A stretch of DNA of 33,319 nucleotides from Lachnospiraceae bacterium (GTDB taxonomy: Bacteria; Bacillota; Clostridia; Lachnospirales; Lachnospiraceae), in the NCBI GenBank assembly GCA_009774395.1, contig VSNQ01000043.1, positions 1 through 33,319 on the forward strand. Reading direction: 5' to 3'. This document shows, piece after piece, positions 7,618-16,301 of this stretch. The notes beneath the pieces were generated by a model. That model did no database searches. It saw only the letters and a list, made by a program, of their open reading frames with translations, and was not told the DNA's origin. The translations under genes and the position numbers were made by a program. Positions within the stretch are counted from its first letter, which is position 1, and the number at the start of each line of letters is the position of its first letter.

Positions 7618-7626
7618 ATTATAACA
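7618..7626 (-). promoter_or_regulatory. Extended -10 promoter element
   Basis: TGTTATAAT on the minus strand fits an extended -10 (TGnTATAAT). No good -35 box is seen 16-18 bases upstream, as is usual for this promoter class. Confidence 0.45.
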
Positions 7627-7852
7627 TAAAGACTCCCAATAAGATATTGGTAAAAATTATAAAAAATTTCGTATTTATTTTATTAAAAAGTTATAGTATA
7701 ATTTGAAAAATAAAACAAAATGCACGTTTTCAAGTTTAAAATGCACACTTAAAATGCATATTGGTAATAATTTACAGTCTTGAAACAAAAATACACATTA
7801 ATATAGAAGAAACTGCCTACGTAACCAACTGTTTTGCAGCAAGAAAATTGGT

Positions 7853-8761
7853 TTAAGAGGAGCGCTGCATTGGGATAAAGTCTTCAAAAATAAATAAATC
7901 AAAACTTTGTGAAATTTTTTCCAATTCCTCTTGGGAGCGTACAGTCCATGCAACACTTAAACTTTTGTAGAGTTTGCGGCAGATATTTCTGGATAGTTCT
8001 GTTCTATGTTTGCAGTTGTACGCTACGAAATCTGGTGCGGCATAGCAGTTCCCTATTAAGTGCGACAGCAGAAAACAAGGAATATTAAAATGCTGGCGTG
8101 TAAAATCTTCGGATAGCTGCCCGCGCACAATTTCAGGGCGGTGCTTGCGGTACCAGCGTACAGCGAGCGGATGAAAGGATTCTATACAGTAGGAACCTTT
8201 ATATTGCTGCAAAATTCCGTCGCAGATGCTGCAAAGTTTATTGGCATTTTTTTCTACCTTATATTCAATAATCAGTGGGACACGTCCGTCTACCATTTTT
8301 AAGATATCAGTAAAAGCAGGAATTTTTTCGTTGGTGCCAAGCAGGCGGAATTGCTGCAATTCTGCAAAAGTATAGTCGCGAAGATTCCCTTTAACGCCAC
8401 AGATACGATGAAGTGTGTCATCATGAAAAACGACAGGAATGTCATCTTTTGTTAAATGCACGTCAAATTCTATGCCATATCCTAAATCTGCTGCTCGTTT
8501 TATTGCAGCAAAGGAATTTTCTGGGAAATCTCCCTCTGGATTATGTGGAATATTAATATTTTGTCCTAAATTTTGTCCTAAATTTTTTAGACGGTGAAGT
8601 GTTGGGTTCATATTGTGAAGCCCTCTGTGAGCATACATATGTCCATAAAATGGTTTATAGTCAGGACGTCCGCGCAGCCGCGGCATAATAGAGAGCAGAT
8701 ACAACGCAGATATGCTGCCAATAATTAGTAATAGAAGCACAGTCCAAAATAGAACATTCAT
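7853..8761 (-). CDS. Membrane-anchored glycerophosphodiester phosphodiesterase
   Basis: GDPD-family enzyme that hydrolyses glycerophosphodiesters to glycerol-3-phosphate and an alcohol. Residues 4-26 form one transmembrane anchor; the catalytic TIM barrel follows. Key residues are AHRGLHN (H45, R46), PENSF (E81), IEFDVHLTKD (E98, D100), VFHDDTLHR (H113) and LIIEYKVE. I start at 8761, which has AAAGGAG 13 bases upstream (a long spacing). An upstream ATG at 8791 would add ten residues but has no visible ribosome site. A 12-base tandem repeat in the loop after the first motif encodes LGQNLGQN. It is a stand-alone gene. Confidence 0.88.
   Translation of the reverse strand: MNVLFWTVLLLLIIGSISALYLLSIMPRLRGRPDYKPFYGHMYAHRGLHNMNPTLHRLKNLGQNLGQNINIPHNPEGDFPENSFAAIKRAADLGYGIEFDVHLTKDDIPVVFHDDTLHRICGVKGNLRDYTFAELQQFRLLGTNEKIPAFTDILKMVDGRVPLIIEYKVEKNANKLCSICDGILQQYKGSYCIESFHPLAVRWYRKHRPEIVRGQLSEDFTRQHFNIPCFLLSHLIGNCYAAPDFVAYNCKHRTELSRNICRKLYKSLSVAWTVRSQEELEKISQSFDLFIFEDFIPMQRSS
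8558..8581. repeat. 12-base tandem duplication inside the GDPD gene
   Basis: ATTTTGTCCTAA occurs twice in a row. It keeps the reading frame and duplicates LGQN in the protein, as replication slippage would. It lies in a surface-loop region between the HR and PEN motifs. Confidence 0.75.
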
Positions 8762-9116
8762 AATATACTTAAAACTCCTTTGCTTATACACATTTTTATT
8801 TTAGTATTTTGATACGATAGTGCATTATTTGCAGGAGCAACAAAATACATTTACTATTATATATATTTTCAGGCAAAAGGAAAGACCTTTTCGGAAATTT
8901 TTCGGTTTTTAAAAGGGATTTTTTCAGATTTGCAAATGAACTTTGTGGTGCGTTAGACATTGGCAGGAGAAAACAGTTATGTTTAATCATTAACTTTTTA
9001 TTGTCTTATTGTACTTTAGCTATTTTTAGTATAATATATTATTTAGTGATTCATGCACTAGTTAGCGGTTTATGAACATAAATAGGAAATAATGATAAAA
9101 GAAAGGGAATTGATTT
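8762..9116. other. Divergent intergenic region between the GDPD and M13 genes
   Basis: No gene is supported: a 64-codon leftward frame here lacks a ribosome binding site and family resemblance. Likely promoter elements are a leftward TATAAT at 8856-8861 toward the GDPD gene and a rightward TATAAT at 9030-9035 with TTGTAC 15 bases upstream, toward the M13 gene. Both have weak -35 boxes. Confidence 0.4.
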
Positions 9117-11210
9117 ATGAAAAAGAAACTATTGGCTTTGTTGATTGCTATGCAGCTTATAATTCAATTGGCAGGCTGCGGCGATGCAGGAAGGCAGCCT
9201 GGCAGACAGCAGAGCCAGACGAATAACGAGGAAACAACATCCAATACCCAAAAAGATAATCAGGAATCAGTTGTTTCTAGCGCAAATGGGCAGAACACAG
9301 ATGCACAGGAACTTCGTTATCAGGATGATTACTACGAATTTGTCAATAAAAGGTTATTGGATAAAATTCAGCTTGCGGCAACGGATGCGCATTGGGATTG
9401 GTTTGGGGAACTGAATGCAATGGTAAGCAGCGAAATGGAGGAAATTATTAAGGAATTGGCGGCTGACACCAATACTTACGAGAAGGGCACAAGCGAACAG
9501 AAAATTAAGGATTTATATGAGTGTGTATCCAATGTGCAAAACCGCAATGAAACAGGGCTGGGACCTTTAAAGCCGCATATGGATAGTATCCGCAATGCGC
9601 AAAGCATTCCAGAATATGTAGATGCACTGGCAAAATTAAGTGGTGAGTTCGGGTTCAGCAGTATTGTTGGCGGTTATACGATTATGCAGGATAAAGCAGA
9701 TTCCAACCAGTATGCAGTTTATATGATGTATGCCGATACATTGATTGGAAAGGAGTATATTGAGGGCGAGAATACGCAGGAGTATGTTTCTATGTATTTG
9801 GATTACATTGACAATATGCTTGGGGAGTTTGGTATGAATGAGAGTGAGGCAGAAAACGCGACAGCTTCTATTGAACGGCTGTTGCGCGATATCTGCGGTT
9901 CGACCCTGACCAAAGAACAATTATACGATCCATCGCTTACCTACAATGTTTTTACAGTTAACGAATTACAGCAGTTATACAGCAATGTAGATGTCAGTAA
10001 AATGTTGAAAACGCTGCGGGTTGACGGGCAGGATAAATATATTGTAATGGATGTGGAGCAGGCAAAAAAAATCAATTCCTTGCTGGTAGAGGAGAATTTG
10101 CAGGCGTTAAAGGACTACTCTACATTTGTTATGCTCAATGACGTCGCAGAATATGGTAATGAAACGTATGTAAAGCTGCATGACGATATGCAGAATGCGC
10201 TGTATGGTATTACTGAAAGCTGGGGCAATGAGAAAATATGGATGAATTTAACGCAGGATTTGCTTCCGTGGGACTTTGGAACCATCTATGTGGAAGAACA
10301 TTTCTCGCAGGCGGATAAAGAGGATGTCGAGCAGATGATTGCGCAGATTTTAAAGGAATATGAAGTGATTATTCAACGGCAGGATTGGATGAGTGAGGCG
10401 ACGAAGCAGAAAGCGATCCGTAAGCTTGAAACGATGCAAGTTAAAATTGGCTATCCTGACCAGTGGCCCAAGGCAAAGGATATGATGCAGGTAACACCGA
10501 TTTCTGAGGGCGGCAGCCTGTTATCCAATGTACTGGTGAGTATGAATGTCGCAATTGAAGATAGTTTAAGCCAGCTTGGCAAACCTGTTGACAGAAGCGA
10601 GTGGGATGTCACGCCGCAAACAATCAATGCAATGTATGATCCTTTAAATAATGAAATTATTTTCCCGGCGGCGATTCTGCAAGCCCCCTTTTATGATAGA
10701 AACAACAGTGACGGCGCGAATTTAGGCGGAATCGGCTATGTAATTGCACATGAAGTCAGCCATGCTTTTGACTCAAGTGGTGCGCTCTATGATGAATACG
10801 GCAATTATAACGTGTGGTGGACAGACGAAGAAATGCAGAAGTATCAGGAGCTTTCCAAGTCCATTGTAAATTATTATAATCAGTATGAAATTATGGGTTC
10901 AAAGGTAAACGGAGAATTAACACTTATGGAAAATATTGCAGATTTGGGCGCAATTACGTGTATTTCCTCTATTATAAAAGACGACAGGAAAGCGCTAGAC
11001 GACGCGTTCGGACAAATGGCGTACAACTGGGCGTGTAAGGATACCGAGAGCTTTATGATGTATTTATTGAATACGGATACCCATTCGCCAAATAAAATCC
11101 GCGTGAATGCAGTGTTAAGTTCCTGCGATGCATTTTATGAAATATATGATATTCAGGAAACAGATGGAATGTATGTGGCGCCGGAAAACCGTGTAGGAAT
11201 CTGGCGATAA
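9117..11210 (+). CDS. M13-family zinc metallopeptidase lipoprotein (neprilysin/PepO-like)
   Basis: A 697-residue surface endopeptidase. The N-terminus is a lipoprotein signal (KKLLALL hydrophobic core, lipobox LAGC with Cys21), followed by a Ser/Gln/Asn-rich tether to about residue 65. The catalytic half carries NAMYDPLNNEIIFPAAIL, the zinc motif HEVSH (H545, E546, H549), ENIADLG with third ligand E605 and D609, and the family's late RVNAVLSSCDAFYEIY block. The length matches M13 enzymes. It probably cuts short peptides outside the membrane. GAAAGGG lies 8-9 bases before the ATG. It stands alone; its natural substrate is unknown. Confidence 0.93.
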   Translation: MKKKLLALLIAMQLIIQLAGCGDAGRQPGRQQSQTNNEETTSNTQKDNQESVVSSANGQNTDAQELRYQDDYYEFVNKRLLDKIQLAATDAHWDWFGELNAMVSSEMEEIIKELAADTNTYEKGTSEQKIKDLYECVSNVQNRNETGLGPLKPHMDSIRNAQSIPEYVDALAKLSGEFGFSSIVGGYTIMQDKADSNQYAVYMMYADTLIGKEYIEGENTQEYVSMYLDYIDNMLGEFGMNESEAENATASIERLLRDICGSTLTKEQLYDPSLTYNVFTVNELQQLYSNVDVSKMLKTLRVDGQDKYIVMDVEQAKKINSLLVEENLQALKDYSTFVMLNDVAEYGNETYVKLHDDMQNALYGITESWGNEKIWMNLTQDLLPWDFGTIYVEEHFSQADKEDVEQMIAQILKEYEVIIQRQDWMSEATKQKAIRKLETMQVKIGYPDQWPKAKDMMQVTPISEGGSLLSNVLVSMNVAIEDSLSQLGKPVDRSEWDVTPQTINAMYDPLNNEIIFPAAILQAPFYDRNNSDGANLGGIGYVIAHEVSHAFDSSGALYDEYGNYNVWWTDEEMQKYQELSKSIVNYYNQYEIMGSKVNGELTLMENIADLGAITCISSIIKDDRKALDDAFGQMAYNWACKDTESFMMYLLNTDTHSPNKIRVNAVLSSCDAFYEIYDIQETDGMYVAPENRVGIWR

Positions 11211-11262
11211 AAGAATATAGTAAACGACAAAAGTGTTTGTCATTTGCTATAATTGCTGCACA

Positions 11263-11334
11263 CGACCGCAAAAGGAGTTTAGCTGCTTTGCGGCATGCGG
11301 TCGGCGCAGGTAAACGCAAATAAAATTTGCGTTT
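11263..11334 (+). other. Two stem-loops upstream of the SH3b-like gene
   Basis: CGACCGCA (11263-11270) pairs with TGCGGTCG (11296-11303), and AAACGCAAAT (11312-11321) pairs with ATTTGCGTTT (11325-11334) across a 3-base loop. Neither has a following T-run. They may form a leader structure or weakly end the M13 transcript. Confidence 0.45.
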
Positions 11335-11441
11335 AGGATAAAGAATAAAGGAGTTTACGGTTTAGGATTGGGCACGCTGCGTTTATTCGCTTTTCTATGA
11401 ATTATAGATATGGGGATAGACGCGGCAGGAACGGAGGAATT

Positions 11442-12362
11442 ATGGTACGAAAAGGATTCAAGACAACAGCGGCGGCACTTGCGGCGGCGGTAATGACCGT
11501 ATCGGCAGCAGCATCTGCAGGCGGAAACTTATCAGATGGTTTTGGTAGTATGGAAACGGTTTACGCGGCGAATTTTACAGTGACGGATAAAAATGCAGTG
11601 CTTTATAGCAATGATAATACAAAGGTTTATGAAAGTCCTGATATCAATTCTAAGTTGGTGACAACAATTGCAAAGGATTTGCCAGTAAATGTGACAGGGA
11701 TTACTTCAAATGGCTGGTTTCGGATATCGTTAGAGGGAACTTATTATGTGCCAGGAAATGGGCTGGAGCAGCGTGAGATTGCAGCAGCAGGCGCGGCGCT
11801 CAATGGGACAAATATCCAAAAGCTGACACAGGGAACGTTTTCTTTCTACAAAAATCAGGAGTTAAGTGATTTCGATGTGGACGACGTAGAAGATATGGAC
11901 GCAAATACTTATCTGAAATATATGGATTCCTATTTAATGGGATATGCGATAATGGATGACTGTATTTTGCAGTCAACAGGGCATACACTAAAAACAACAT
12001 ATGATAGTTTATCCAAAACAGATGCAAAAGTAGCGGCAATGACCATGCAGATGTATCTTATTAATTATCGCAACGAATATTTAAGCGATTCGCTGGCAGG
12101 CCCATTTCGCAGTGAAAAAGACTTAAAATTGGCGATGAACCGCGCGATTCGCTACGATATCAAAACTTTTGGAACCATTTACAAAAGCGCGTCGATTGGC
12201 AGCGACGAAACAAAAATGAAAAAGCATATGGAAAAAATTGTCGGTGAGATTAAGGCAGAACAAGGGGTATCGTTTACTTGTCGCATGGAGTATGGAAATT
12301 ATAAGTATCACGACGGCAGTGAAACAAAAGGCTGGATTATTGAGTTTACCAAGAAGGATTAA
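11442..12362 (+). CDS. Secreted protein with an SH3b-like domain
   Basis: A 306-residue exported protein. The signal peptide is at about 1-28, an Ala-rich hydrophobic stretch after MVRKGFK. Residues about 38-105 have a bacterial SH3 pattern (VYESPDINSKLVTTI, PVNVTGITSNGWFRISL, GTYYVPGNGL), a fold often used to bind peptidoglycan or peptides. The C-terminal part (about 120-306) is helical, without recognised catalytic motifs. I start at 11442 because GGAGG lies five bases upstream; the frame open from 11397 lacks a site. It is followed 17 bases later by the HD gene, so the pair is probably co-transcribed. Function unknown. Confidence 0.72.
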   Translation: MVRKGFKTTAAALAAAVMTVSAAASAGGNLSDGFGSMETVYAANFTVTDKNAVLYSNDNTKVYESPDINSKLVTTIAKDLPVNVTGITSNGWFRISLEGTYYVPGNGLEQREIAAAGAALNGTNIQKLTQGTFSFYKNQELSDFDVDDVEDMDANTYLKYMDSYLMGYAIMDDCILQSTGHTLKTTYDSLSKTDAKVAAMTMQMYLINYRNEYLSDSLAGPFRSEKDLKLAMNRAIRYDIKTFGTIYKSASIGSDETKMKKHMEKIVGEIKAEQGVSFTCRMEYGNYKYHDGSETKGWIIEFTKKD

Positions 12363-12379
12363 TATTCGGAGGTAGCTAT

Positions 12380-13138
12380 ATGACGCATATTGTAACAGCG
12401 GACAACGAAGGCAGTTTTTACTGTAGGGCGGTATCAGGGGAACTCAATTATAAGAAAGGCCAGTATGTCTGCGGACGCGGCTGCCCATGCTTTGTGAAAT
12501 GCGGCGGCGGCGAATTTATTTGCCGATATAAGGAGGAGGAAGGAGAGCCGCTTCTTTTTCCACGAGTAGAAGGATTGGATCAGCAGTTATATAAAGCATA
12601 TGCTTTTGCAGCGGCGGCACATAGAGGACAAGTTCGAAAGGGAACGGATATTCCGTATTTTACGCACATTATTACAACGATGAATTATGCAATGGAGTTG
12701 ACAGAAGATAGAGAGGTATTGACAGCGGCGATTCTGCATGATACAGTGGAGGATACGCCGGTAACGATTGACGAGATCCGGCAGGGCTTCGGGGAGCGGG
12801 TTGCTTTTTTGGTAGAAGCAGAAACGGAGAATAAACGTCATGACAGACCAGCGGCGGATACATGGGAAATCCGCAAGCAGGAATCCTTGCTGCGCCTGCG
12901 GGATATGCCACGTGAAGTGAAAGTAATTACATTGGCAGATAAAACTGCAAATGCGGAATCTTTGGTTCGTGAGCGCAGGCTTTGCCAGGAAGTGTGCTGG
13001 GATAAATTTAATCAGAAGGACAAGCTGAAGCAGGAATGGTATTTTCGAGAGTCCGCAAATATGTTAAAGGAACTTTCGAATACAAGTGTTATGGAGCAGT
13101 ATTTAGCATATATTGATGAGATTTTTGTAACAGTTTAG
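12380..13138 (+). CDS. SpoT/MESH1-like HD-domain hydrolase with a Cys-rich N-terminus
   Basis: A 252-residue protein. Residues about 65-240 form a RelA/SpoT-type HD hydrolase: AAAHRGQVRKGTDIPYFTHI (H81, H96), AAILHDTVEDT (H120, D121), and LADKTAN (D187) all match the metal- and substrate-binding motifs. No synthetase or TGS/ACT regulatory domain is present, so it resembles the small alarmone hydrolases that degrade (p)ppGpp; other nucleotides are possible. Residues 1-58 are unusual, with six cysteines (15, 31, 35, 37, 41, 48), including CGRGCPC, suggesting a metal or redox-sensing module. GGAGG lies seven bases before the ATG. Confidence 0.78.
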   Translation: MTHIVTADNEGSFYCRAVSGELNYKKGQYVCGRGCPCFVKCGGGEFICRYKEEEGEPLLFPRVEGLDQQLYKAYAFAAAAHRGQVRKGTDIPYFTHIITTMNYAMELTEDREVLTAAILHDTVEDTPVTIDEIRQGFGERVAFLVEAETENKRHDRPAADTWEIRKQESLLRLRDMPREVKVITLADKTANAESLVRERRLCQEVCWDKFNQKDKLKQEWYFRESANMLKELSNTSVMEQYLAYIDEIFVTV

Positions 13139-13158
13139 ATAACCCATTGAACTGTTAC

Positions 13159-13199
13159 GTATCCAATCATTGGAAATCGCTTCGCGATGGGCTGGATAC
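13159..13199 (+). other. Nested hairpins after the HD gene
   Basis: GTATCCA (13159-13165) pairs with TGGATAC (13193-13199), enclosing ATCGC-TTC-GCGAT (13176-13188). No T-run follows. It may form a transcript-end or processing structure before the rlmD-like gene. Confidence 0.4.
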
Positions 13200-13306
13200 C
13201 TCCAACCACTACATTTTATTACGGTCAGTGCAGTAAATACGCAGACCTACATAAGCTATTACAGATTTTTTGATAAAATACATAAAATATTGAGGGGGAG
13301 TGGAAA

Positions 13307-14455
13307 ATGGAACAAGAGAAATGCCCATATGCACAGCGATGTGGTGCTTGTCAATTTGGGCAGGGGAATTATGAGGAGCAGCTTGCGGCAAAGAAAAAGT
13401 GGCTTTCGCAGAATCTAAAACCGTTTTGCAAGGTGCAGGATATGGTGGGAATGTATTATCCCTATCACTATCGGAATAAAGTGCACGCGGTTTTTGGCAG
13501 AGTCAAGGAGGAGGTTGTCGCAGGTACTTATGAGGAGGGGACACATACACTTGTTCCGATTCAGGACTGCATCATTGAGGATGCGCAGGCTTCAGCGATT
13601 ATACAGACGGTGACGGCTCTTATTCGTTCATTTAAAATATGGGTTTATAATGAAGAATCTGGACGCGGCGTAATGCGTCATATTTTGGTGCGCAAGGGAA
13701 TGTCAACCAAACAAATTATGGTAGTTCTTGTTACAGGCTGTGCAGAATTTCCGCATAAAAATCATTTTGTTACAGAACTGCGCAGGCTGCATCCGGAAAT
13801 TACCACCATTGTATGGAATATTAACGATCAGCAGACAACGTTTGTGCTGGGGGAACGAAACCAGACTTTGTATGGTGCGGGATATATTGAGGACGTGCTG
13901 TGTGGACTGCGTTTCCGGATTTCGCCCAGCTCTTTTTATCAAGTAAATGCCGCACAGGCGCAGACTTTATATAAAAAGGCTGTCCAAATGGCAGCGCTTA
14001 CCGGCACAGAAACAGTAATAGATGCCTACTGTGGAATTGGCACAATCGGCATGGTAATGGCACAGAAGGCAGGAAATGTGCTTGGCATAGAGCTGAATAA
14101 GCAGGCAGTAAAAGACGCAAAAGAAAATGCACGGCGTAATAATATGAAAAATATCCACTTTGTAGCAGCAGATGCTACAGAATATATGACATATATGTCG
14201 CAAAAAGGGCAGAGGGCAGATGTGGTCGTACTCGACCCGCCAAGAGGCGGAAGCACAAAGGCGTTTGTGCATGCTGTGGCGGCAGTGTCACCAAAGCGGG
14301 TAATTTATATTTCCTGCAACCCTGAAACATTGGCACGAGATTTAGGTTGGTTCCAAAAGAAAGGATATCAAGCGGAGGGTGCAGTGGGGGTGGATATGTT
14401 TCCTTGGGTTGGGCATGTGGAGGTTGTCTGTTGTCTGCAAAGGAAGAATTCGTAG
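13307..14455 (+). CDS. rlmD: 23S rRNA (uracil-5-)-methyltransferase, RlmD/RumA family
   Basis: SAM-dependent enzyme that methylates C5 of a uracil in 23S rRNA. The N-terminus carries the iron-sulfur cysteines C6, C12, C15 (CPYAQRCGAC) and C88. The methyltransferase half has the SAM-binding DAYCGIGTIG (D239), VLDPPRGG (D310), and the nucleophile loop YISCNPETLARD (C337). At 382 residues it is shorter than the typical 430-460 because the N-terminal TRAM RNA-binding domain is absent. This is seen in some Firmicute members, which may be of the RlmCD type, so the exact target uridine is uncertain. GGGGGAG lies about eight bases before the ATG. It is the last clearly chromosomal gene before the mobile region. 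Confidence 0.88.
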   Translation: MEQEKCPYAQRCGACQFGQGNYEEQLAAKKKWLSQNLKPFCKVQDMVGMYYPYHYRNKVHAVFGRVKEEVVAGTYEEGTHTLVPIQDCIIEDAQASAIIQTVTALIRSFKIWVYNEESGRGVMRHILVRKGMSTKQIMVVLVTGCAEFPHKNHFVTELRRLHPEITTIVWNINDQQTTFVLGERNQTLYGAGYIEDVLCGLRFRISPSSFYQVNAAQAQTLYKKAVQMAALTGTETVIDAYCGIGTIGMVMAQKAGNVLGIELNKQAVKDAKENARRNNMKNIHFVAADATEYMTYMSQKGQRADVVVLDPPRGGSTKAFVHAVAAVSPKRVIYISCNPETLARDLGWFQKKGYQAEGAVGVDMFPWVGHVEVVCCLQRKNS

Positions 14456-14695
14456 AAATCCTTGAATTTACGCACTTTGCGAGGATTTTTAAGTTTAACC
14501 GAACACCTAAATATCGGGAGGATAGTCATAAGACTATCCTGAAAAAAGAGATTTCTCACGAGATTAAAGTGTCCGTAGTTATGGAACTCGTATGAGTGGA
14601 CACAAAAATGTATCGTTCACAAACTCAATCATTACAGAAAAATCTTATCAACAACTGAATAATAGGTAAGTCATGCGAATGTTTGGTTCGCATTT

Positions 14696-14745
14696 AGACC
14701 GCTTGTTTTCTATATTTTTGTGGTATGGAGCAGGCGGTCTTTTTG
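14696..14745 (+). terminator. Intrinsic terminator before the mobile-element genes
   Basis: AGACCGCTTG (14696-14705) pairs with CAGGCGGTCT (14731-14740) with one wobble, followed by TTTTTG. The loop is long (25 bases). Confidence 0.6.
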
Positions 14746-14750
14746 ATGCA

Positions 14751-14834
14751 CACGGGCGTCCAAATGAAAATGTCAGCAAGCTGACGGACGTCCGGCGCGC
14801 GAGTAGGGAAGATAAATCTTCCCTACTCGATTAT
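14751..14834. repeat. Double-hairpin intergenic repeat, copy 2
   Basis: It begins GCACACGGGCGTCC. An outer stem (CGGGCGTCC / GGACGTCCG) encloses GTCAGC-AA-GCTGAC, followed by a perfect 14-bp hairpin (14800-14813 with 14816-14829, CGAGTAGGGAAGAT side) and then ATTAT. It shares layout and core with 4891-4976, while the stem sequences differ in compensated ways, so the structure seems to be what is kept. Confidence 0.65.
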
Positions 14835-14893
14835 AACTGCCAGCATTCATCAGACACCTTGATAATCAAATTAAAAAGTAGGAGGACAAACAG

Positions 14894-15847
14894 ATGGAGC
14901 AGACAGGCAAGAGTATATGTGGGATTTTCGACCACAATGTACAGACGGAAAATGTAAAGATCAGCGAACTGCATGATTTTCAGGGGCATCCGTTCAAGGT
15001 AGAGCATGACATGCAGCTTTTTGAATTATCAAAGAGTATTGAGGATAAGGGAGTGCTTGTTCCCTTGATTGTAAGAACAAATCCAACTGGATCAGGGTAT
15101 GAAATTATCGCAGGGCACAGAAGAAAAGCAGCCAGCGAATGGGCAGGCATAGACACGGTTCCCGTGATGATTGTGCAGATGGATGATTCAGAAGCGACGA
15201 TAGCGATGGTGGATAGTAATTTACAGCGGGAGCATATCAAGCCTAGCGAGAAAGCTTATGCCTATAAAATGAAGCTGGAAGCCATGAAGCAACAGGGAAA
15301 GAAAATTACTGAACCTTTGTCCCAAGTTGGGACGAAGCTGTCAAAGGATATGGGGGAAAACGGAAAGTCAATACTCCGTTCTGATGAACTTTTAGCAAAA
15401 CAGGTTGGGGAGAGCCGGAACCAGATTGCAAGGTATATCCGTCTGACAAATCTTATTCCCAAGATTCTTGATATGGTGGATGAAGGGAAAATAGCGTTTA
15501 CCATAGCAGTGGAACTTTCTTATTTGAAAGAAGAGGAACAGTATGAGCTTCATGCGGTAATGGATTTGGAGCAGTGTACACCGTCTCTTTCACAGGCAAA
15601 CCGGATGAAACGCCTGAGTCAGTCAGAGGGGATTGATATGGATAAAATGTATGATATTTTGGGAGAGGAAAAAGCAAATCAGAGAGAACAGATTAAGATT
15701 AGGGCAGATTCGTTATCGCAGTATTTTCCCGCAGATTTCACACCAAAGCAGAAAGTGGAACTGATAGAAAAATTGGTCAGGGATTGGCATGAAAAACAAA
15801 CAGGTATTCATAACCGTTCAGCTAAAAGAGCGGAAAAATCACGATAG
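14894..15847 (+). CDS. ParB/RepB/Spo0J-family partition protein
   Basis: A 317-residue DNA-binding protein. Residues about 20-115 form the ParB N-terminal (CTPase) domain: ISELHDFQGHPFKV, the conserved AGHRR (73-77) and NLQREH motifs. A KorB-type helix-turn-helix follows at about 165-235 (LAKQVGESRNQIARYIRLT). Chromosomal ParB normally pairs with ParA; no ParA is here, so this is the stand-alone type found at the head of mobile elements, perhaps acting in maintenance or regulation. AGGAGG lies eight bases before the ATG. It is the first gene of the mobilization module. Confidence 0.85.
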   Translation: MEQTGKSICGIFDHNVQTENVKISELHDFQGHPFKVEHDMQLFELSKSIEDKGVLVPLIVRTNPTGSGYEIIAGHRRKAASEWAGIDTVPVMIVQMDDSEATIAMVDSNLQREHIKPSEKAYAYKMKLEAMKQQGKKITEPLSQVGTKLSKDMGENGKSILRSDELLAKQVGESRNQIARYIRLTNLIPKILDMVDEGKIAFTIAVELSYLKEEEQYELHAVMDLEQCTPSLSQANRMKRLSQSEGIDMDKMYDILGEEKANQREQIKIRADSLSQYFPADFTPKQKVELIEKLVRDWHEKQTGIHNRSAKRAEKSR

Positions 15848-15872
15848 AAACAGATGATTGGAGGATAAAGTT

Positions 15873-16274
15873 ATGGGTAGGCAGAAAGAAGAATTATCAA
15901 TATTTGAACAAATGGGTGGCACTTACACAGAAAAAGACGGTATCTTATATCCCAATATCCGTATTGGCGAAGAAGAAACAGAAGCAATGCAGAATACCTT
16001 TTCAGGAAAATACGGAGATTTATGGAAAAAGTATCTGAAAGAAAACCAGCCGGAAAGGTATTATCATTTGGTTCATTTAGGGCAGTTGAGACAAAAAGCG
16101 GCAGAAATCAATGAAGAAGCAAATGAATTGCTGGAAAGGATTATGCAACAGTATTTACAGAAGCATAAACCGGAGAATCCAGATTCTACAATGGAAATGT
16201 GGCAGCTTCGGGAACAGGCTAAGGCAATGGCAGAGGAAGTGGTTCTTCAAGATGTTGTCTACTGCTATCACTAA
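15873..16274 (+). CDS. tnpV: TnpV-family mobile-element protein
   Basis: A 133-residue protein matching TnpV, a small conserved passenger of Tn4451-type clostridial mobilizable transposons with no proven function. Typical features are a short beta start (GGTYTEKDGILYPNI), a central KYGDLWKKYLKENQPERYYH, and a long charged helical part (AAEINEEANELLERIMQQY) ending near the C-terminus. I use the ATG at 15873, which follows GGAGG by eight bases; an in-frame TTG at 15858 overlaps that site and is unlikely. It lies 25 bases after the ParB-like gene and is probably in the same operon. Confidence 0.8.
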   Translation: MGRQKEELSIFEQMGGTYTEKDGILYPNIRIGEEETEAMQNTFSGKYGDLWKKYLKENQPERYYHLVHLGQLRQKAAEINEEANELLERIMQQYLQKHKPENPDSTMEMWQLREQAKAMAEEVVLQDVVYCYH

Positions 16275-16301
16275 ATCAAAACGAAAAGAGAGAGAAAAAA
16301 T

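Larger units (their letters stand above)
6885..7852. other. Gene-poor 970-base stretch
   Basis: No rightward or leftward gene of normal size is visible. From 6960 to 7110 the sequence is very AT-rich. It contains the palindromic element (7159-7320), a terminator (7350-7373) and a putative small transcript (7344-7611), each listed separately. From about 7630 to 7850 I see only AT-rich sequence. Confidence 0.5.
14456..14893 (+). other. Chromosome-element junction region with stem-loops
   Basis: No gene is supported. Structures in order: AGGATAGTC / GACTATCCT (14519-14540, loop ATAA); GTGTCC / GGACAC (14569-14603) with inner AGTT / AACT; GCGAA / TTCGC (about 14676-14692); an intrinsic terminator; and copy 2 of the double-hairpin repeat. 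The left end of the mobile element probably lies here, but I could not fix an attachment site without its right end. Confidence 0.45.

Noticed and set aside
8796..8990. 64-codon leftward open frame
   Set aside because: It has no ribosome binding site and no family resemblance, and it lies in an AT-rich promoter region between divergent genes.
13967..14272. 101-codon frame opposite the rlmD-like gene
   Set aside because: It is antisense to a well-supported methyltransferase gene; its Cys/His/Ile-rich composition is a shadow of the real codons.
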